64,000 bases of DNA, taken from positions 45,310-109,309 of the forward strand of contig CAMJJG010000003.1 of assembly GCA_946406035.1 (NCBI GenBank). Direction: 5' to 3'. Under the pieces are notes generated by a model. That model saw nothing but the letters and a program-made list of their open reading frames with translations. It did no database searches and was not told where the DNA came from. A program made the position numbers and the translations under genes. Shown in pieces: positions 42,645 to 53,564 of this stretch; the stretch's first letter is position 1, and each line of letters starts with the position of its first letter. The DNA is from an uncultured Prevotellaceae bacterium (lineage in GTDB: Bacteria; Bacteroidota; Bacteroidia; Bacteroidales; Muribaculaceae).

Positions 42645-44870
42645 TTAAAACGTCAGGCGAAGGGTCGCGCCCAGCTGGCGGCCGTGACCGCGCTGCAGGA
42701 AGTGGTGCTGGATTGACACGAAGTAGAATGTCTTGTACTGGGTGCCGGTGAGGTTGTGTCCCCACAGCTGCAGGCTGTAATGCTGCTGCTTCCAGGTGAC
42801 CGATGCGCCCAGCAGGGCATATAGCGGCTGGCGCATCGTGTTGGCCTCGTCCCAGTAGATGTCGCCGGCGGCACGCACGTTGGCTGCCACGGTGAGCAGT
42901 TTATTGGGGTCGTCACCCACCTTGAAACCCTGGCTGCCCTCAGCAAACAGGGTGTGCATCGGGGCATAGGGAACCCGCTTGCCGCTGTGGTCGGCCTTGC
43001 CGTCGTTGTAGTCACGGAATGTGGCATGGGTGAAGCCGTAACTGATGTTGAAGCGGGTCAACTCGGCGGGAGTGACCATCATGGCAAACTCGGCGCCCCA
43101 GCTGTTGGTCTTGCCCGCATTGGTCATCATGCGGCCTGTGGTCGTTCCTGGCGGGAACACGGTCAGTTGGCGGTCGCGGCAGTCCATAAAGAAGATGTCG
43201 ATGTCGCTCTGCACCCGAGCATCCCAGCACTCGAAGTGTCCGCCCAGCTCGTAGTTCCACGCCTTCTCGGGTTTGTAGCCCACCATCTTGTCCACGTCAT
43301 ACTGCATGCCGATGCCCATCATCTTCATTAGCCGCTGTTGCAGCACGTCGCTGAACATCTGTGTGTTGAAGCCTCCGGCCTTGCTGCCGCGCGAGGCAGC
43401 CAGGTAGACGGTGTGGTTCTTGCCGGGCCATGGGTGCCACGTGAGGCTCACGCTGGGCATGACCTCAAAGAAGTCCTTGTCCAGAGTGCCCCGGTCGTCG
43501 ATGTCGATGAGCTCGTGTGAAAAGGTCTGTCCGGTGGCAGCAATGAGGATGCTGTAGCCCGTGTGGGCCTCGCTGTGGTAGTTGAGCCGAGCGTGCTCAT
43601 AGTCGATGCGAATGCCGGCCGACAGTGTCCACTGCCCCCAGTTGTAATGGGACTCGTGATACAGGGCGGCACCCCAACTGGGGCTGGTGAAGTAGCTGCC
43701 CAACAAGAAACTGCGCGTGTCCCACGTGATGGGGTACTCGGGCAGGGCCTCGTTGGCATGCCGCTCGATGAGTTGTGCAATGCCGTAGTCGTAGAAGTTG
43801 ACGGGGGCCTCCATGCGGTAGCGCCTGTAGAAGGCGCTCGCACCGGCCAGCCAGTTGTAGCCCTGTGGCCGGTTGTGGTTGCGTATTATAATGTCTTGGG
43901 TGACAGCGTGTTCACGGCGAGCCTGGGTCAGGGTGAAGTAGTCGTGAGGCGTGAAGTCCTGGTCCAGCGTCATGTTGTCGTCCAGGTACTGGTAGCTGGT
44001 GATGCTTGATAGTGTCCAGTTGTCAAAGTCCTTGCGCAGTGTCAGGCCATCCATCACTGCCGTTCGGCGGTAGAAACAGGTGTCGTTATAGGCCACCTCG
44101 CCTGTCTCGACCCACTCATAGGGGTAGCCGCCCTGGCGACTTACCGTCACCGAGGCCACGTTGCCCACATACCAGCCGTCCGGGTTGCGCCACTCGAGCT
44201 TGGCGCGGGCGCTGAACATGCGCTCCCAGTCGCAGCGCTTGCCGTTATAGCGGTTGGTGAACTCGCCCCTTGTTGAATTGTACTGGGTCGAAACCGCCAG
44301 GCCAATTTCGTCGCTCAGCAGACTGTAGTGGCTCGCTCCCACGCGCCACGTGCCGTGGCTGGCACCCTCGACGACGGCGCGCGTGCCCTGGTAGTTGAGA
44401 GGCGACAGGGTGTAGATGTTCATCACACCGCCCAGCGTGTTGCGGCCATACAGGGTGTTCTGCGGGCCGCGCAGCATTTCCATGCGAGAGATGTCGATCA
44501 GGTCGAAGTCATAGTTCTCCTTGGTCATCACGGGCACATTGTCGATGGTCAAGCCCACGGCGGGCTGGTCGATGCGGGTGCCGATGCCGCGCACATACAC
44601 CGTCGATGTCATCCTGCTGCCGTAATCGGGGATGAACAGGTTGGGCACCAGGTTGGCGGCCGACTTGATCGACTGTACCTGGTTGCGCTCGGCCTCTTGG
44701 CGCGAGAGAACGGTCAGGGCCGTAGCCTGGGTGCGCATGACGGCACTCTGCTTGATGGCCGTCACGGTCACCTCGTCGAGCGACAACGTGTCGCCCAGAG
44801 TCGTCGGCGCCACGGTGGGCGTCGCCGTCGCTGCCATTGCCAGCAGGCACGATGATAAGATGCACGTCAT
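42645..44870 (-). CDS. TonB-dependent receptor, substrate unknown
   Basis: 741 residues from the ATG at 44870; a GTG at 44879 (giving MKKMTCIL) is possible, but the -7 element at 44885-44892 rules out starts further upstream. Signal peptide CLLAMAATATP. The plug has VTVTAIKQSAVMRTQATALT, VYVRGIGTRIDQPAVG and MEMLRGPQNTLYGRNTLGG; the barrel ends GATLRLTF. Barrel sequence SITSYQYLDDNMTLDQDFTP resembles siderophore/FyuA-like receptors more than SusC, and no SusD gene adjoins. It imports a substrate using TonB energy; the ligand is unknown. Four lipoprotein genes follow downstream on the same strand under their own promoters. Confidence 0.88.
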   Translation of the reverse strand: MTCILSSCLLAMAATATPTVAPTTLGDTLSLDEVTVTAIKQSAVMRTQATALTVLSRQEAERNQVQSIKSAANLVPNLFIPDYGSRMTSTVYVRGIGTRIDQPAVGLTIDNVPVMTKENYDFDLIDISRMEMLRGPQNTLYGRNTLGGVMNIYTLSPLNYQGTRAVVEGASHGTWRVGASHYSLLSDEIGLAVSTQYNSTRGEFTNRYNGKRCDWERMFSARAKLEWRNPDGWYVGNVASVTVSRQGGYPYEWVETGEVAYNDTCFYRRTAVMDGLTLRKDFDNWTLSSITSYQYLDDNMTLDQDFTPHDYFTLTQARREHAVTQDIIIRNHNRPQGYNWLAGASAFYRRYRMEAPVNFYDYGIAQLIERHANEALPEYPITWDTRSFLLGSYFTSPSWGAALYHESHYNWGQWTLSAGIRIDYEHARLNYHSEAHTGYSILIAATGQTFSHELIDIDDRGTLDKDFFEVMPSVSLTWHPWPGKNHTVYLAASRGSKAGGFNTQMFSDVLQQRLMKMMGIGMQYDVDKMVGYKPEKAWNYELGGHFECWDARVQSDIDIFFMDCRDRQLTVFPPGTTTGRMMTNAGKTNSWGAEFAMMVTPAELTRFNISYGFTHATFRDYNDGKADHSGKRVPYAPMHTLFAEGSQGFKVGDDPNKLLTVAANVRAAGDIYWDEANTMRQPLYALLGASVTWKQQHYSLQLWGHNLTGTQYKTFYFVSIQHHFLQRGHGRQLGATLRLTF

Positions 44871-44884
44871 TTTTTTCACGGCTG

Positions 44885-44892
44885 CAAAGGTA
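44885..44892 (-). promoter_or_regulatory. -7 element of the TonB receptor gene
   Basis: Minus strand TACCTTTG followed by CAGCC. Transcription would begin within about ten bases of the start codon, giving a very short leader. Confidence 0.5.
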
Positions 44893-45004
44893 CAAAGGAA
44901 ATGGGAATCAAGAATCAGTGAGTAGCAGTTTTTTTTAAGGTCGCCAGCCTCGAGATTGTGATATTTTAATGTCAGATTATAAAACATGTTTTCAAGAAAA
45001 TATA

Positions 45005-45012
45005 TATTTTTG
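45005..45012 (+). promoter_or_regulatory. -7 element of the SUMF1-like gene
   Basis: TATTTTTG followed by CACCGCATTT, the same start context as before nuoA. No good -33 TTTG. Confidence 0.45.
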
Positions 45013-45100
45013 CACCGCATTTTAAGCCAATGGTGTGTTAGCCCGAAATACTTTAACAATAGCCAATGATAGCAATAACTTTTTAAAATTCATTTTTTCT

Positions 45101-46081
45101 ATGTGTAGAAATAATCTTATCAGAGTGATGGCACTCGTGTGCCTGCAGTTAGCGTGTTGGACAACGATGAGCGCGCAGGGTGGTTCGATGCTTGGCGATG
45201 TGGACAGTGATGGTAATGTCGGCATCAGTGACGTGACGGCGTTGATCGACGGCTTGCTGAGCGGTGATGCGTCCATCGACCGTGCGGTTGCCGACATTGA
45301 CAGTGACGGCAAAATCGGCATCAGCGACGTTGCAGCCTTGATCGACTATCTGTTGACGGGTGAGTTGCCCTATGTGGCCGAGCCGATAGACATTACTGTT
45401 GGCAGCGTGACCTTTAAGATGATACCGGTACAGGGTGGCACCTTTGCCATGGGCGCCATGGACGGTGACAGCTATGCCAGGCCGTGGGAGAGCCCCGTCC
45501 ATCAGGTGACGCTTGATGACTACTACATCGGTGAGACTGAGGTTACTCAAGAGCTGTGGCGTGCCGTGATGAACAACAATCCCAGCTACTTCACCGGCAA
45601 CTTGCAGCGTCCTGTCGAGAGGGTGACCTATGCCGACTGCCTGTCGTTCATCACCAAGCTCAACCAGAAGACAGGTAAGACCTTCCGCCTGCTCACCGAG
45701 GCCGAGTGGGAATTTGCGGCCCGTGGCGGCAATAAGGGCAACGGTTACCTGTATGCCGGCAGCAGTGTCGTCGATGATGTTGCATGGCATGGCGGCAACT
45801 CGGGTGACACTACCCATCCCGTGGGTGGCAAGGCTCCTAATGAGCTGGGCCTGTATGACATGGGTGGTAATGTCAGTGAGATGGTGTCCGACTGGTATGG
45901 CCTCTACAGTGCCGACGCCGTGGTCAATCCCACGGGACCGGCGACAGGTACCGCCCGCATCTATCGTGGTGGCAGCTGGAATCAGGCCTTCAGGATGTGT
46001 CGAGTGACCTGCCGCATGGAGCATGCCAGCTACATGCTGGGGAATGTGAACGTGGGCCTGCGCCTGGCACTGGTCATGTAG
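45101..46081 (+). CDS. Secreted SUMF1/FGE-fold protein with N-terminal dockerin-like pair
   Basis: 326 residues from the ATG at 45101 (45128 is an alternative). Signal peptide to about residue 26. Two dockerin repeats come next (DSDGNVGISDVTALID, DSDGKIGISDVAALIDYLL), then a SUMF1-type domain (about 97-326) with MIPVQGGTFAMGAMDG, IGETEVTQELWRAVM, RLLTEAEWEFAARGG, YDMGGNVSEMVSDWYG and RGGSWNQAFRMCR. The SYxCHxxxC copper-site cysteines of true formylglycine-generating enzymes are not seen, so sulfatase activation is unlikely; a binding or GldK-like structural role is more plausible. Unlike the other dockerin proteins here, the pair is N-terminal. A strong terminator follows. Confidence 0.88.
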   Translation: MCRNNLIRVMALVCLQLACWTTMSAQGGSMLGDVDSDGNVGISDVTALIDGLLSGDASIDRAVADIDSDGKIGISDVAALIDYLLTGELPYVAEPIDITVGSVTFKMIPVQGGTFAMGAMDGDSYARPWESPVHQVTLDDYYIGETEVTQELWRAVMNNNPSYFTGNLQRPVERVTYADCLSFITKLNQKTGKTFRLLTEAEWEFAARGGNKGNGYLYAGSSVVDDVAWHGGNSGDTTHPVGGKAPNELGLYDMGGNVSEMVSDWYGLYSADAVVNPTGPATGTARIYRGGSWNQAFRMCRVTCRMEHASYMLGNVNVGLRLALVM

Positions 46082-46158
46082 TGGGTGCACGCAACGTCTA
46101 TCTTATTACTTTGTAATGCTGCTGCATTAGCCCCTCCCGTGGGGCAAATGGACTTTTT

Positions 46159-46211
46159 AAAAAATGATTCGTGTAGCTCGACTGATTAGCGGGTTACACG
46201 AATCATTTTTT
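46159..46211 (+). terminator. Intrinsic terminator upstream of the nuo-atp cluster
   Basis: Perfect 17-base arms (46159-46175 and 46195-46211) ending in six Ts, AT-rich outer part, usable in both directions. It isolates the SUMF1-like gene from nuoA. The rest of this 463-base gap has only a small gcccc/ggggc hairpin at 46130-46145 and the nuoA promoter. Confidence 0.9.
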
Positions 46212-46375
46212 ACGTTCGTTGTCCATGTTTATTTGAATTGGTGTAATGGGTAGCGTCGGGCTGATGTGAACCTTTGCCCCGATGCACTATGTTGGGCCTA
46301 CATTTTTAGAATATGGTTAATGTTATAGATTGTAACTTGACTTGTTCACAACTAACGAAAATAGGGGTGCAAAAG

Positions 46376-46407
46376 GTTGCCTGTTTAATAAAAATTGTGT
46401 AAATTTG
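46376..46407 (+). promoter_or_regulatory. Promoter of the nuo-atp array
   Basis: GTTG at 46376-46379 (one base off TTTG), 20 bases, TAAATTTG at 46400-46407. Leader about 130 bases to nuoA. It is the only convincing promoter seen for the whole 17-kb array. Confidence 0.6.
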
Positions 46408-46544
46408 CACCGCATTTGAGAGCGTCGCTGCGGCAATTGCTTACACCCGTGAGTGCTAAGTTATTGTGCGGCAGGTGCTTTGGTGTATTTTGTATTGAAT
46501 TAACCCGCCAAAAATTAAAACAAACAATAGATAGAACTTCTTTT

Positions 46545-46919
46545 ATGGATTTATCAATTTTCGGAGTACAGAGCACGACTCTCGCCATCACAGCGGCATT
46601 GACCGGTGTGTTGCTGGTAGTCGGGGCCCTGGTTATTGCGTGGCTCATTGGCCCGCGCAGCTACACAAAGAAGAAGGGTGAGCCCTTCGAGTGCGGTATC
46701 CCGACCCGTGGCGACTCGATGGCCCAGTATCACGTGGGTTACTATCTGTTCGCCATCCTGTTCCTGATGTTTGACGTCGAGACGGTCTTCCTGTTCCCCT
46801 GGGCAACCATCTGCAAGAACATCGGTAGCCAGGCACTGCTCGCCGTGGGTACATTCCTTGTTATTCTGGTTTTAGGTCTGGCTTACGCCTGGAAGAAAGG
46901 AGCGTTGAGATGGAAGTGA
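46545..46919 (+). CDS. nuoA: NADH-quinone oxidoreductase-type complex I subunit A
   Basis: 124 residues from the ATG at 46545; the frame is open further upstream but without membrane-protein character. Three helices, with the conserved KGEPFECGIPTRGDSMAQYHVGYYL loop (quoted in part) and FDVETVFLFPWA. It is part of the membrane arm next to NuoH/NuoJ/NuoK. It overlaps nuoB by 10 bases. First gene of the 18-gene array. Confidence 0.96.
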   Translation: MDLSIFGVQSTTLAITAALTGVLLVVGALVIAWLIGPRSYTKKKGEPFECGIPTRGDSMAQYHVGYYLFAILFLMFDVETVFLFPWATICKNIGSQALLAVGTFLVILVLGLAYAWKKGALRWK

Positions 46920-47518
46920 AAATCAAGTCGATGAAGCATGAGGACTTCAAGGATAACGAGTATATCGACAATCTGGTGGAGCAACTGCGTGCCGGCGGCA
47001 CCAACATCATCGTTGGCAAGTTGGACCAGTTGATGAACTGGGGCGTGAGCAACTCGCTGTGGCCGCTGTGCTTCGGCACCAGTTGCTGCGCTATCGAGTT
47101 TATGTGCCTGGGTGCTGCCCGCTACGACATGGCCCGCTACGGCTTTGAGGTGGCGCGCAACAGCCCCCGCCAGGCCGACTACATCATGTGCCAGGGCACC
47201 ATCAACTACCGCATGGCCCCGGCCCTGAAGCGCCTGTATGAGCAGATGGCCGAGCCCAAGTATGTCATCGCGTGCGGCTCGTGCACCGTCAGCGGCGGCC
47301 CGTTCAAGAACAGTTACTGCGTGGTCAAGGGCGTTGACGAGATTATCCCCGTGGACGTCTATCTGCCCGGTTGCCCGCCGCGTCCCGAGGCATTCTTCTA
47401 TGCCCTGATGCAGTTGCAGCGCAAGATCAAGGTGCAGAAGTACTTTGGCGGCGTGAACCGCAAGGAGAAGCTCGAACTCAAGTATGATGGCTCAGCATTG
47501 AAGGAGCAAACCAAATAA
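46910..47518 (+). CDS. nuoB: Complex I subunit B (N2 cluster)
   Basis: 202 residues. It carries the terminal [4Fe-4S] cluster N2 that hands electrons to quinone. Ligands are visible as Cys59-Cys60 in CFGTSCCAIEFM, Cys125 in ACGSCTVSGG and Cys155 in PGCPPRPEAF. The start ATG lies inside the end of nuoA, so the two are translationally coupled. Length is typical. Confidence 0.97.
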   Translation: MEVKIKSMKHEDFKDNEYIDNLVEQLRAGGTNIIVGKLDQLMNWGVSNSLWPLCFGTSCCAIEFMCLGAARYDMARYGFEVARNSPRQADYIMCQGTINYRMAPALKRLYEQMAEPKYVIACGSCTVSGGPFKNSYCVVKGVDEIIPVDVYLPGCPPRPEAFFYALMQLQRKIKVQKYFGGVNRKEKLELKYDGSALKEQTK

Positions 47519-47540
47519 ACCCGATAAAATCCATTGAAAT

Positions 47541-49175
47541 ATGGCAGATATAGAGAACAAAATCACACAGTTGTGCCCCCAGGCCCAGGTCGATACCACC
47601 GGCGAATTTGCGCTGGTGACCGTCGCCGACGCCCAGTGGCATGACCTGGCCACCGCTTTGAAGGACCAGTTGCACTATGACGTGCTCAGTGCCGTGGTCG
47701 GCATGGATTGGACCGAAGCGTTTGGCTGTGTTTATTACCTGACCAACACGAGCACCCACGAGCTGCTCCACGTCAAGGTGACCTGTGCCGACCGCGAGAA
47801 TCCGCGTCTGCACTCGGTTGTTGACCTGTGGCCCGTGGCCAACTTCCAGGAGCGCGAGGTCTATGACTTCTATGGCATCGTGTTCATCGGTCACCCCGAC
47901 ATGCGTCGCATGTTCCTGCGCAACGACTGGGTGGGATACCCCCTGCGCAAGGATTATGATCCCGCGAGCAACCCCCTGCGTCTCGATGATGAGACCAACG
48001 AGGACTACACCTGCCGCTGGGTCGAGGACGAGAACGGTAAGGTCAAGAAGGTGGATGGCAAGGTGTTTGAGGACGATGAGTATGTCATCAACGTGGGTCC
48101 CCAGCACCCGTCAACCCATGGCGTGATGCGCTATCGTGCCAGTCTGGACGGCGAGATCATCAAGAAGGTGGACGTCGTGAGCGGTTACATCCATCGCGGT
48201 ATAGAGAAGATGTGTGAAAACCTGACTTATCCCCAGATGCTGCTCTACACCGAGCGCATGGACTACATGGCAGCCCACATCAACCGCCACTGCATGTGCA
48301 TGTGCGTCGAGAAGGCCCTCGGCCTTGAGGTGCCGCGCCGCGCCGAGCTCATCCGCCTGATGATGGACGAGCTGATGCGTTTGTCCTCCCACCTGTTGAG
48401 CTATGGTTGCTTGACGATGGATCAGGGTGCCACAACGGCGTTCTTCTATGGTTTCCGTGAGCGCGAATTGATTTATGATATCTTTGACCGCACCTGCGGC
48501 GCCCGCATGTCGATGAGCTACAGCACCATTGGCGGCGTGGTTGCCGACGTGCACCAGGATTTCATTAAGGACGTGCGCCACGCCTGTGACGTCATCGAGA
48601 AGAACCTCAAGGAGTATCATCAGCTCTTCACGGGCAACGTTATCGCCGTGAACCGCATGACGGGCGTGGGTATCCTCTCGCGTGAGGACGCTATCGCCTA
48701 TGACATCACGGGCCCCTCGGGCCGCGCCAGCGGCTGGGCGTGTGACGTGCGCAAGACCAACCCCTACTCATTGTATAATGAGTTTGACTTTGACGAGATC
48801 GTGCTTGAAAACGGTGACTCGATGGACCGCTACATGGTGCGCATGCGCGAGATGGAGCAGTGCATCAAGATCCTGCGCCAGGCCTGCGATAAACTCGAGG
48901 CCGAGGGCATCCAGGGCGAGTATTGCGCCCCCAAGGTGCCTAAGGTGATGAAATTGCCCGCTGGCCACTGGTACCAGCAGGTAGAGGCCAGCCGTGGCGC
49001 CTTTGGCGTGTATATTGAGAGTGACGGCGGCACCAAGCCCGTGCGCGTGCACTTCCAGTCGCCGTGCTTCAACCTGATCGGTGTGGTGGATCTGACCTGC
49101 AAGGATAACATGATTGCCGACCTGATCACCATCACGGCGTCGCTCGACTTTGTCATCCCCGACATCGACCGCTAA
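47541..49175 (+). CDS. nuoCD: Fused complex I subunits C and D
   Basis: 544 residues. The N-terminal 170 residues are NuoC (30 kDa type; LHSVVDLWPVANFQEREVYD, FYGIVFIGHPDMRRMFL); the rest is NuoD (49 kDa type; NVGPQHPSTHGVMRYRASLD, SGYIHRGIEKMCE, YTERMDYMAAH). Together they form the quinone-site hydrophilic arm. The C-D fusion is common in Bacteroidetes and enterics. It ends IPDIDR, the family C-terminus. Confidence 0.97.
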   Translation: MADIENKITQLCPQAQVDTTGEFALVTVADAQWHDLATALKDQLHYDVLSAVVGMDWTEAFGCVYYLTNTSTHELLHVKVTCADRENPRLHSVVDLWPVANFQEREVYDFYGIVFIGHPDMRRMFLRNDWVGYPLRKDYDPASNPLRLDDETNEDYTCRWVEDENGKVKKVDGKVFEDDEYVINVGPQHPSTHGVMRYRASLDGEIIKKVDVVSGYIHRGIEKMCENLTYPQMLLYTERMDYMAAHINRHCMCMCVEKALGLEVPRRAELIRLMMDELMRLSSHLLSYGCLTMDQGATTAFFYGFRERELIYDIFDRTCGARMSMSYSTIGGVVADVHQDFIKDVRHACDVIEKNLKEYHQLFTGNVIAVNRMTGVGILSREDAIAYDITGPSGRASGWACDVRKTNPYSLYNEFDFDEIVLENGDSMDRYMVRMREMEQCIKILRQACDKLEAEGIQGEYCAPKVPKVMKLPAGHWYQQVEASRGAFGVYIESDGGTKPVRVHFQSPCFNLIGVVDLTCKDNMIADLITITASLDFVIPDIDR

Positions 49176-49223
49176 CGAGTATAACAGACACAGAACAAGA
49201 AACACTTAACAACGAGAAAAGAT

Positions 49224-50306
49224 ATGTTTGACTTTGCAACAGTCACCAATTGGTTGGATAACTGGATGAACGGCTTTATGCCGTCATGGTTGACCACCAC
49301 TGTAGAGTGTGTGCTGGTGGCAGTGGGACTGCTGGTGGCTTACTCGCTCATCGCTATGTTCTACATCTTCTACGAGCGCAAGGTGTGCGGCTGGATCCAG
49401 TGCCGACTGGGCCCGATGCGTGTGGGCAAGTGGGGCTTGCTGCAGGTGTTTGCCGACGTGATCAAGATCCTGCAGAAGGAGCTCATCACCCTGTGGAATA
49501 CCGACAAGTTCCTCTTCAAGTTGGCACCCTATCTGGTGCTCATCGCCTCGATGCTCACCTTCGCCTGCCTGCCCTGGGGTAAGGGCCTGCAGATCGTTGA
49601 CATGAACATCGGTGTCTTCTTTATCATCGCTGTATCGTCGATCGGCGTGCTGGGCATCCTGCTCGCCGGTTGGTCAAGTAATAGCAAGTACACCCTCATC
49701 GGCGCTATGCGCAGTGGTGCCCAGATGATCAGTTATGAGTTGTCGTGCGGCATTTCCATCTTGACGATCGTGTGCCTGGCCGGCACCATGTCGATCACGG
49801 GCATCGTCGAGGCTCAGGCCGACGGCTGGTTCCTCTTCAAGGGCCACCTGCCTGCCATCCTCGCGTTCATTATATATATGATCGCCGCCAATGCCGAGAA
49901 CAACCGTGGCCCGTTTGACCTGCCCGAGGCCGAGCACGAGTTGACCGCCGGTTACCACACCGAGTATTCGGGTATCCACTTCGGCTTCTTCTATCTGGCC
50001 GAGTACCTCAACCTGTTCATTGTGTCGGGTATCGCCACGTTGCTCTTCCTGGGCGGCTGGATGCCCCTGCACATTCCCGGCTGGGAAGGCTTCAACACCG
50101 TGATGGACTACATCCCCAGTGTGGTGTGGTTCCTGGGCAAGGCCTTCTTCATCACGTTCATTTTCTTCTGGATCCGCTGGTCGTTCCCGCGCGTGCGCAT
50201 CGACCAGATGCTGGCTCTGGAGTGGCGCTACCTGATGCCCATCGGCCTGGTCAATCTGGTTGTTATGGCCATTATCGTGACCCAGGGATGGTACTTCGGC
50301 GCATGA
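49224..50306 (+). CDS. nuoH: Complex I subunit H
   Basis: 360 residues, eight or nine helices. NuoH forms the quinone chamber at the junction of the two arms. It has [54 protein letters not shown] and [20 protein letters not shown], all family marks. It is followed after 81 bases not by nuoI but by atpD; no hairpin or promoter is seen in that gap. Confidence 0.97.
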   Translation: MFDFATVTNWLDNWMNGFMPSWLTTTVECVLVAVGLLVAYSLIAMFYIFYERKVCGWIQCRLGPMRVGKWGLLQVFADVIKILQKELITLWNTDKFLFKLAPYLVLIASMLTFACLPWGKGLQIVDMNIGVFFIIAVSSIGVLGILLAGWSSNSKYTLIGAMRSGAQMISYELSCGISILTIVCLAGTMSITGIVEAQADGWFLFKGHLPAILAFIIYMIAANAENNRGPFDLPEAEHELTAGYHTEYSGIHFGFFYLAEYLNLFIVSGIATLLFLGGWMPLHIPGWEGFNTVMDYIPSVVWFLGKAFFITFIFFWIRWSFPRVRIDQMLALEWRYLMPIGLVNLVVMAIIVTQGWYFGA

Positions 50307-50339
50307 TGACGTGCCCCGAGAGAAATCGTGAGACATTAA

Positions 50340-51887
<1,548 letters not shown>

Positions 51888-51932
51888 AAACGCGTCGTTT
51901 AGTTGATATACATTATATATAATAATATAGAC

Positions 51933-52166
51933 ATGACACTCAAAATCATATCGGCCGAACAAATCGAGTTTGAAGGCACAGTCGAGCAGGTGACACTGCC
52001 CGGCGTCATGGGACAATTCCAGGTGCTCAATAACCACGCCGCCCTCATCGCCGCCCTGCAGGCTGGACGCATGAGCTATGTGGCTGGCGGCAGCACCGTG
52101 GAGCGTGACATCCATGGCGGTGTGGCCGATGTCAAGGATAATGTGGTGTCGGTGTGCTTGTATTGA
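51933..52166 (+). CDS. atpC: ATP synthase subunit epsilon, short form
   Basis: 77 residues from the ATG at 51933; an ATA/ATT-rich open stretch precedes it. It has only the N-terminal beta sandwich (LKIISAEQIEFEGTVEQVTL, PGVMGQFQVLNNHAALIAAL). The C-terminal two-helix domain that inhibits ATP hydrolysis in other bacteria is missing, as in other short epsilon forms. It is 7 bases from atpB; no extra gene lies between them. Confidence 0.93.
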   Translation: MTLKIISAEQIEFEGTVEQVTLPGVMGQFQVLNNHAALIAALQAGRMSYVAGGSTVERDIHGGVADVKDNVVSVCLY

Positions 52167-52173
52167 CAGAGAA

Positions 52174-53247
52174 ATGAAAAGCAAGATTATAACTGCGATT
52201 GTCGCCCTCGTGATTGTGGCGCTGATGGGGTGGGGCTACTATAGCACCGCTCAGCATCGCGCTCATGGTCATGCCAGCGAGCTGAATCCCAAGGAGACCA
52301 TCTTTGAACACCTGGGTGACGCTTACGGCTGGGAGGTGCCGTTCAATCACAGCATGCGCATCCCCCTGCCCATCATCGTGTGGGGTCAGGATGGCCTGCA
52401 CTGTTTCATGAGCAACCGCATCACTGGTGGCGAGACCTATGACGGATTCAAGATCTCGACCAGCGAGGAGCATCACGGCAAGGTCGTGCAAGTCATGGAA
52501 GACGGCTCCGAGGTGCGTCCCTGGGACTTCTCTATCACCAAGAATGTGGCTGGCCTCTTCATCGCGGCGCTGCTCGTGATATGGATGGTCATGGCTCTCA
52601 AGCGCTGGTATGTGCGCAACGGCATGAAAGCGCCACGTGGGGCCAAGGGCTTCCTGGAACTGGTGGTGGACTTCGTCTATGGCGACACCGTCCGTCCCAT
52701 CCTGGGCAAGCATGCGCCCAAGTATGCGCCCTACCTGCTGACCGCGTTCTTCTTCATCCTGACGATGAACCTGCTGGGACTGATCGTCATCTTCCCTGGT
52801 GGCGCTAACCTGACGGGCAACATCGCCGTGACACTGGTGCTCGCCTTGTTGACGTTCCTGATTACCACCTTCAGCGGCACGCGCGAGTACTGGAAGGAAA
52901 TCTTCTGGCCCGAGGTGCCCATGGCCCTCAAGTGCCCTGTCCCCATGATGCAGCTCATCGAGGTGCTGGGCATGTTCACCAAGCCGTTGGCCCTGATGGT
53001 CCGACTGTTTGCCAACATGATGAGCGGCCACATGGTGGTCCTCGTGCTGGTGTTGCTCATCTTCATCTTCACCAACCTGTTTGGTGTCGGTGTGGGCGTG
53101 GGCACGAGCATCTTCTCGGTGGCTTTCACCCTGTTCATGCTCTTGCTTGACGTGCTGGTGAGCTTCATCCAGGCCTATGTGTTCACTATCTTGAGCACCA
53201 TCTTCATCTCGATGGCACTCGTTGAGCCCCATCACAACGAGGCCTAG
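52174..53247 (+). CDS. atpB: ATP synthase subunit a
   Basis: 357 residues from the ATG at 52174; upstream codons overlap atpC in another frame and are not part of the protein. A long N-terminal extension with one helix and an extracytoplasmic segment (EIFEHLGDAYGWEVP-like) precedes the usual five helices. The essential arginine is in LMVRLFANMMSGHMVV. It provides the proton half-channels of Fo. Confidence 0.96.
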   Translation: MKSKIITAIVALVIVALMGWGYYSTAQHRAHGHASELNPKETIFEHLGDAYGWEVPFNHSMRIPLPIIVWGQDGLHCFMSNRITGGETYDGFKISTSEEHHGKVVQVMEDGSEVRPWDFSITKNVAGLFIAALLVIWMVMALKRWYVRNGMKAPRGAKGFLELVVDFVYGDTVRPILGKHAPKYAPYLLTAFFFILTMNLLGLIVIFPGGANLTGNIAVTLVLALLTFLITTFSGTREYWKEIFWPEVPMALKCPVPMMQLIEVLGMFTKPLALMVRLFANMMSGHMVVLVLVLLIFIFTNLFGVGVGVGTSIFSVAFTLFMLLLDVLVSFIQAYVFTILSTIFISMALVEPHHNEA

Positions 53248-53288
53248 ACAATAATAACAGTAAGAAAACAACAAACAAAAAATATTAA

Positions 53289-53549
<261 letters not shown>

Positions 53550-53564
53550 TTATTCAAGGCTCAG

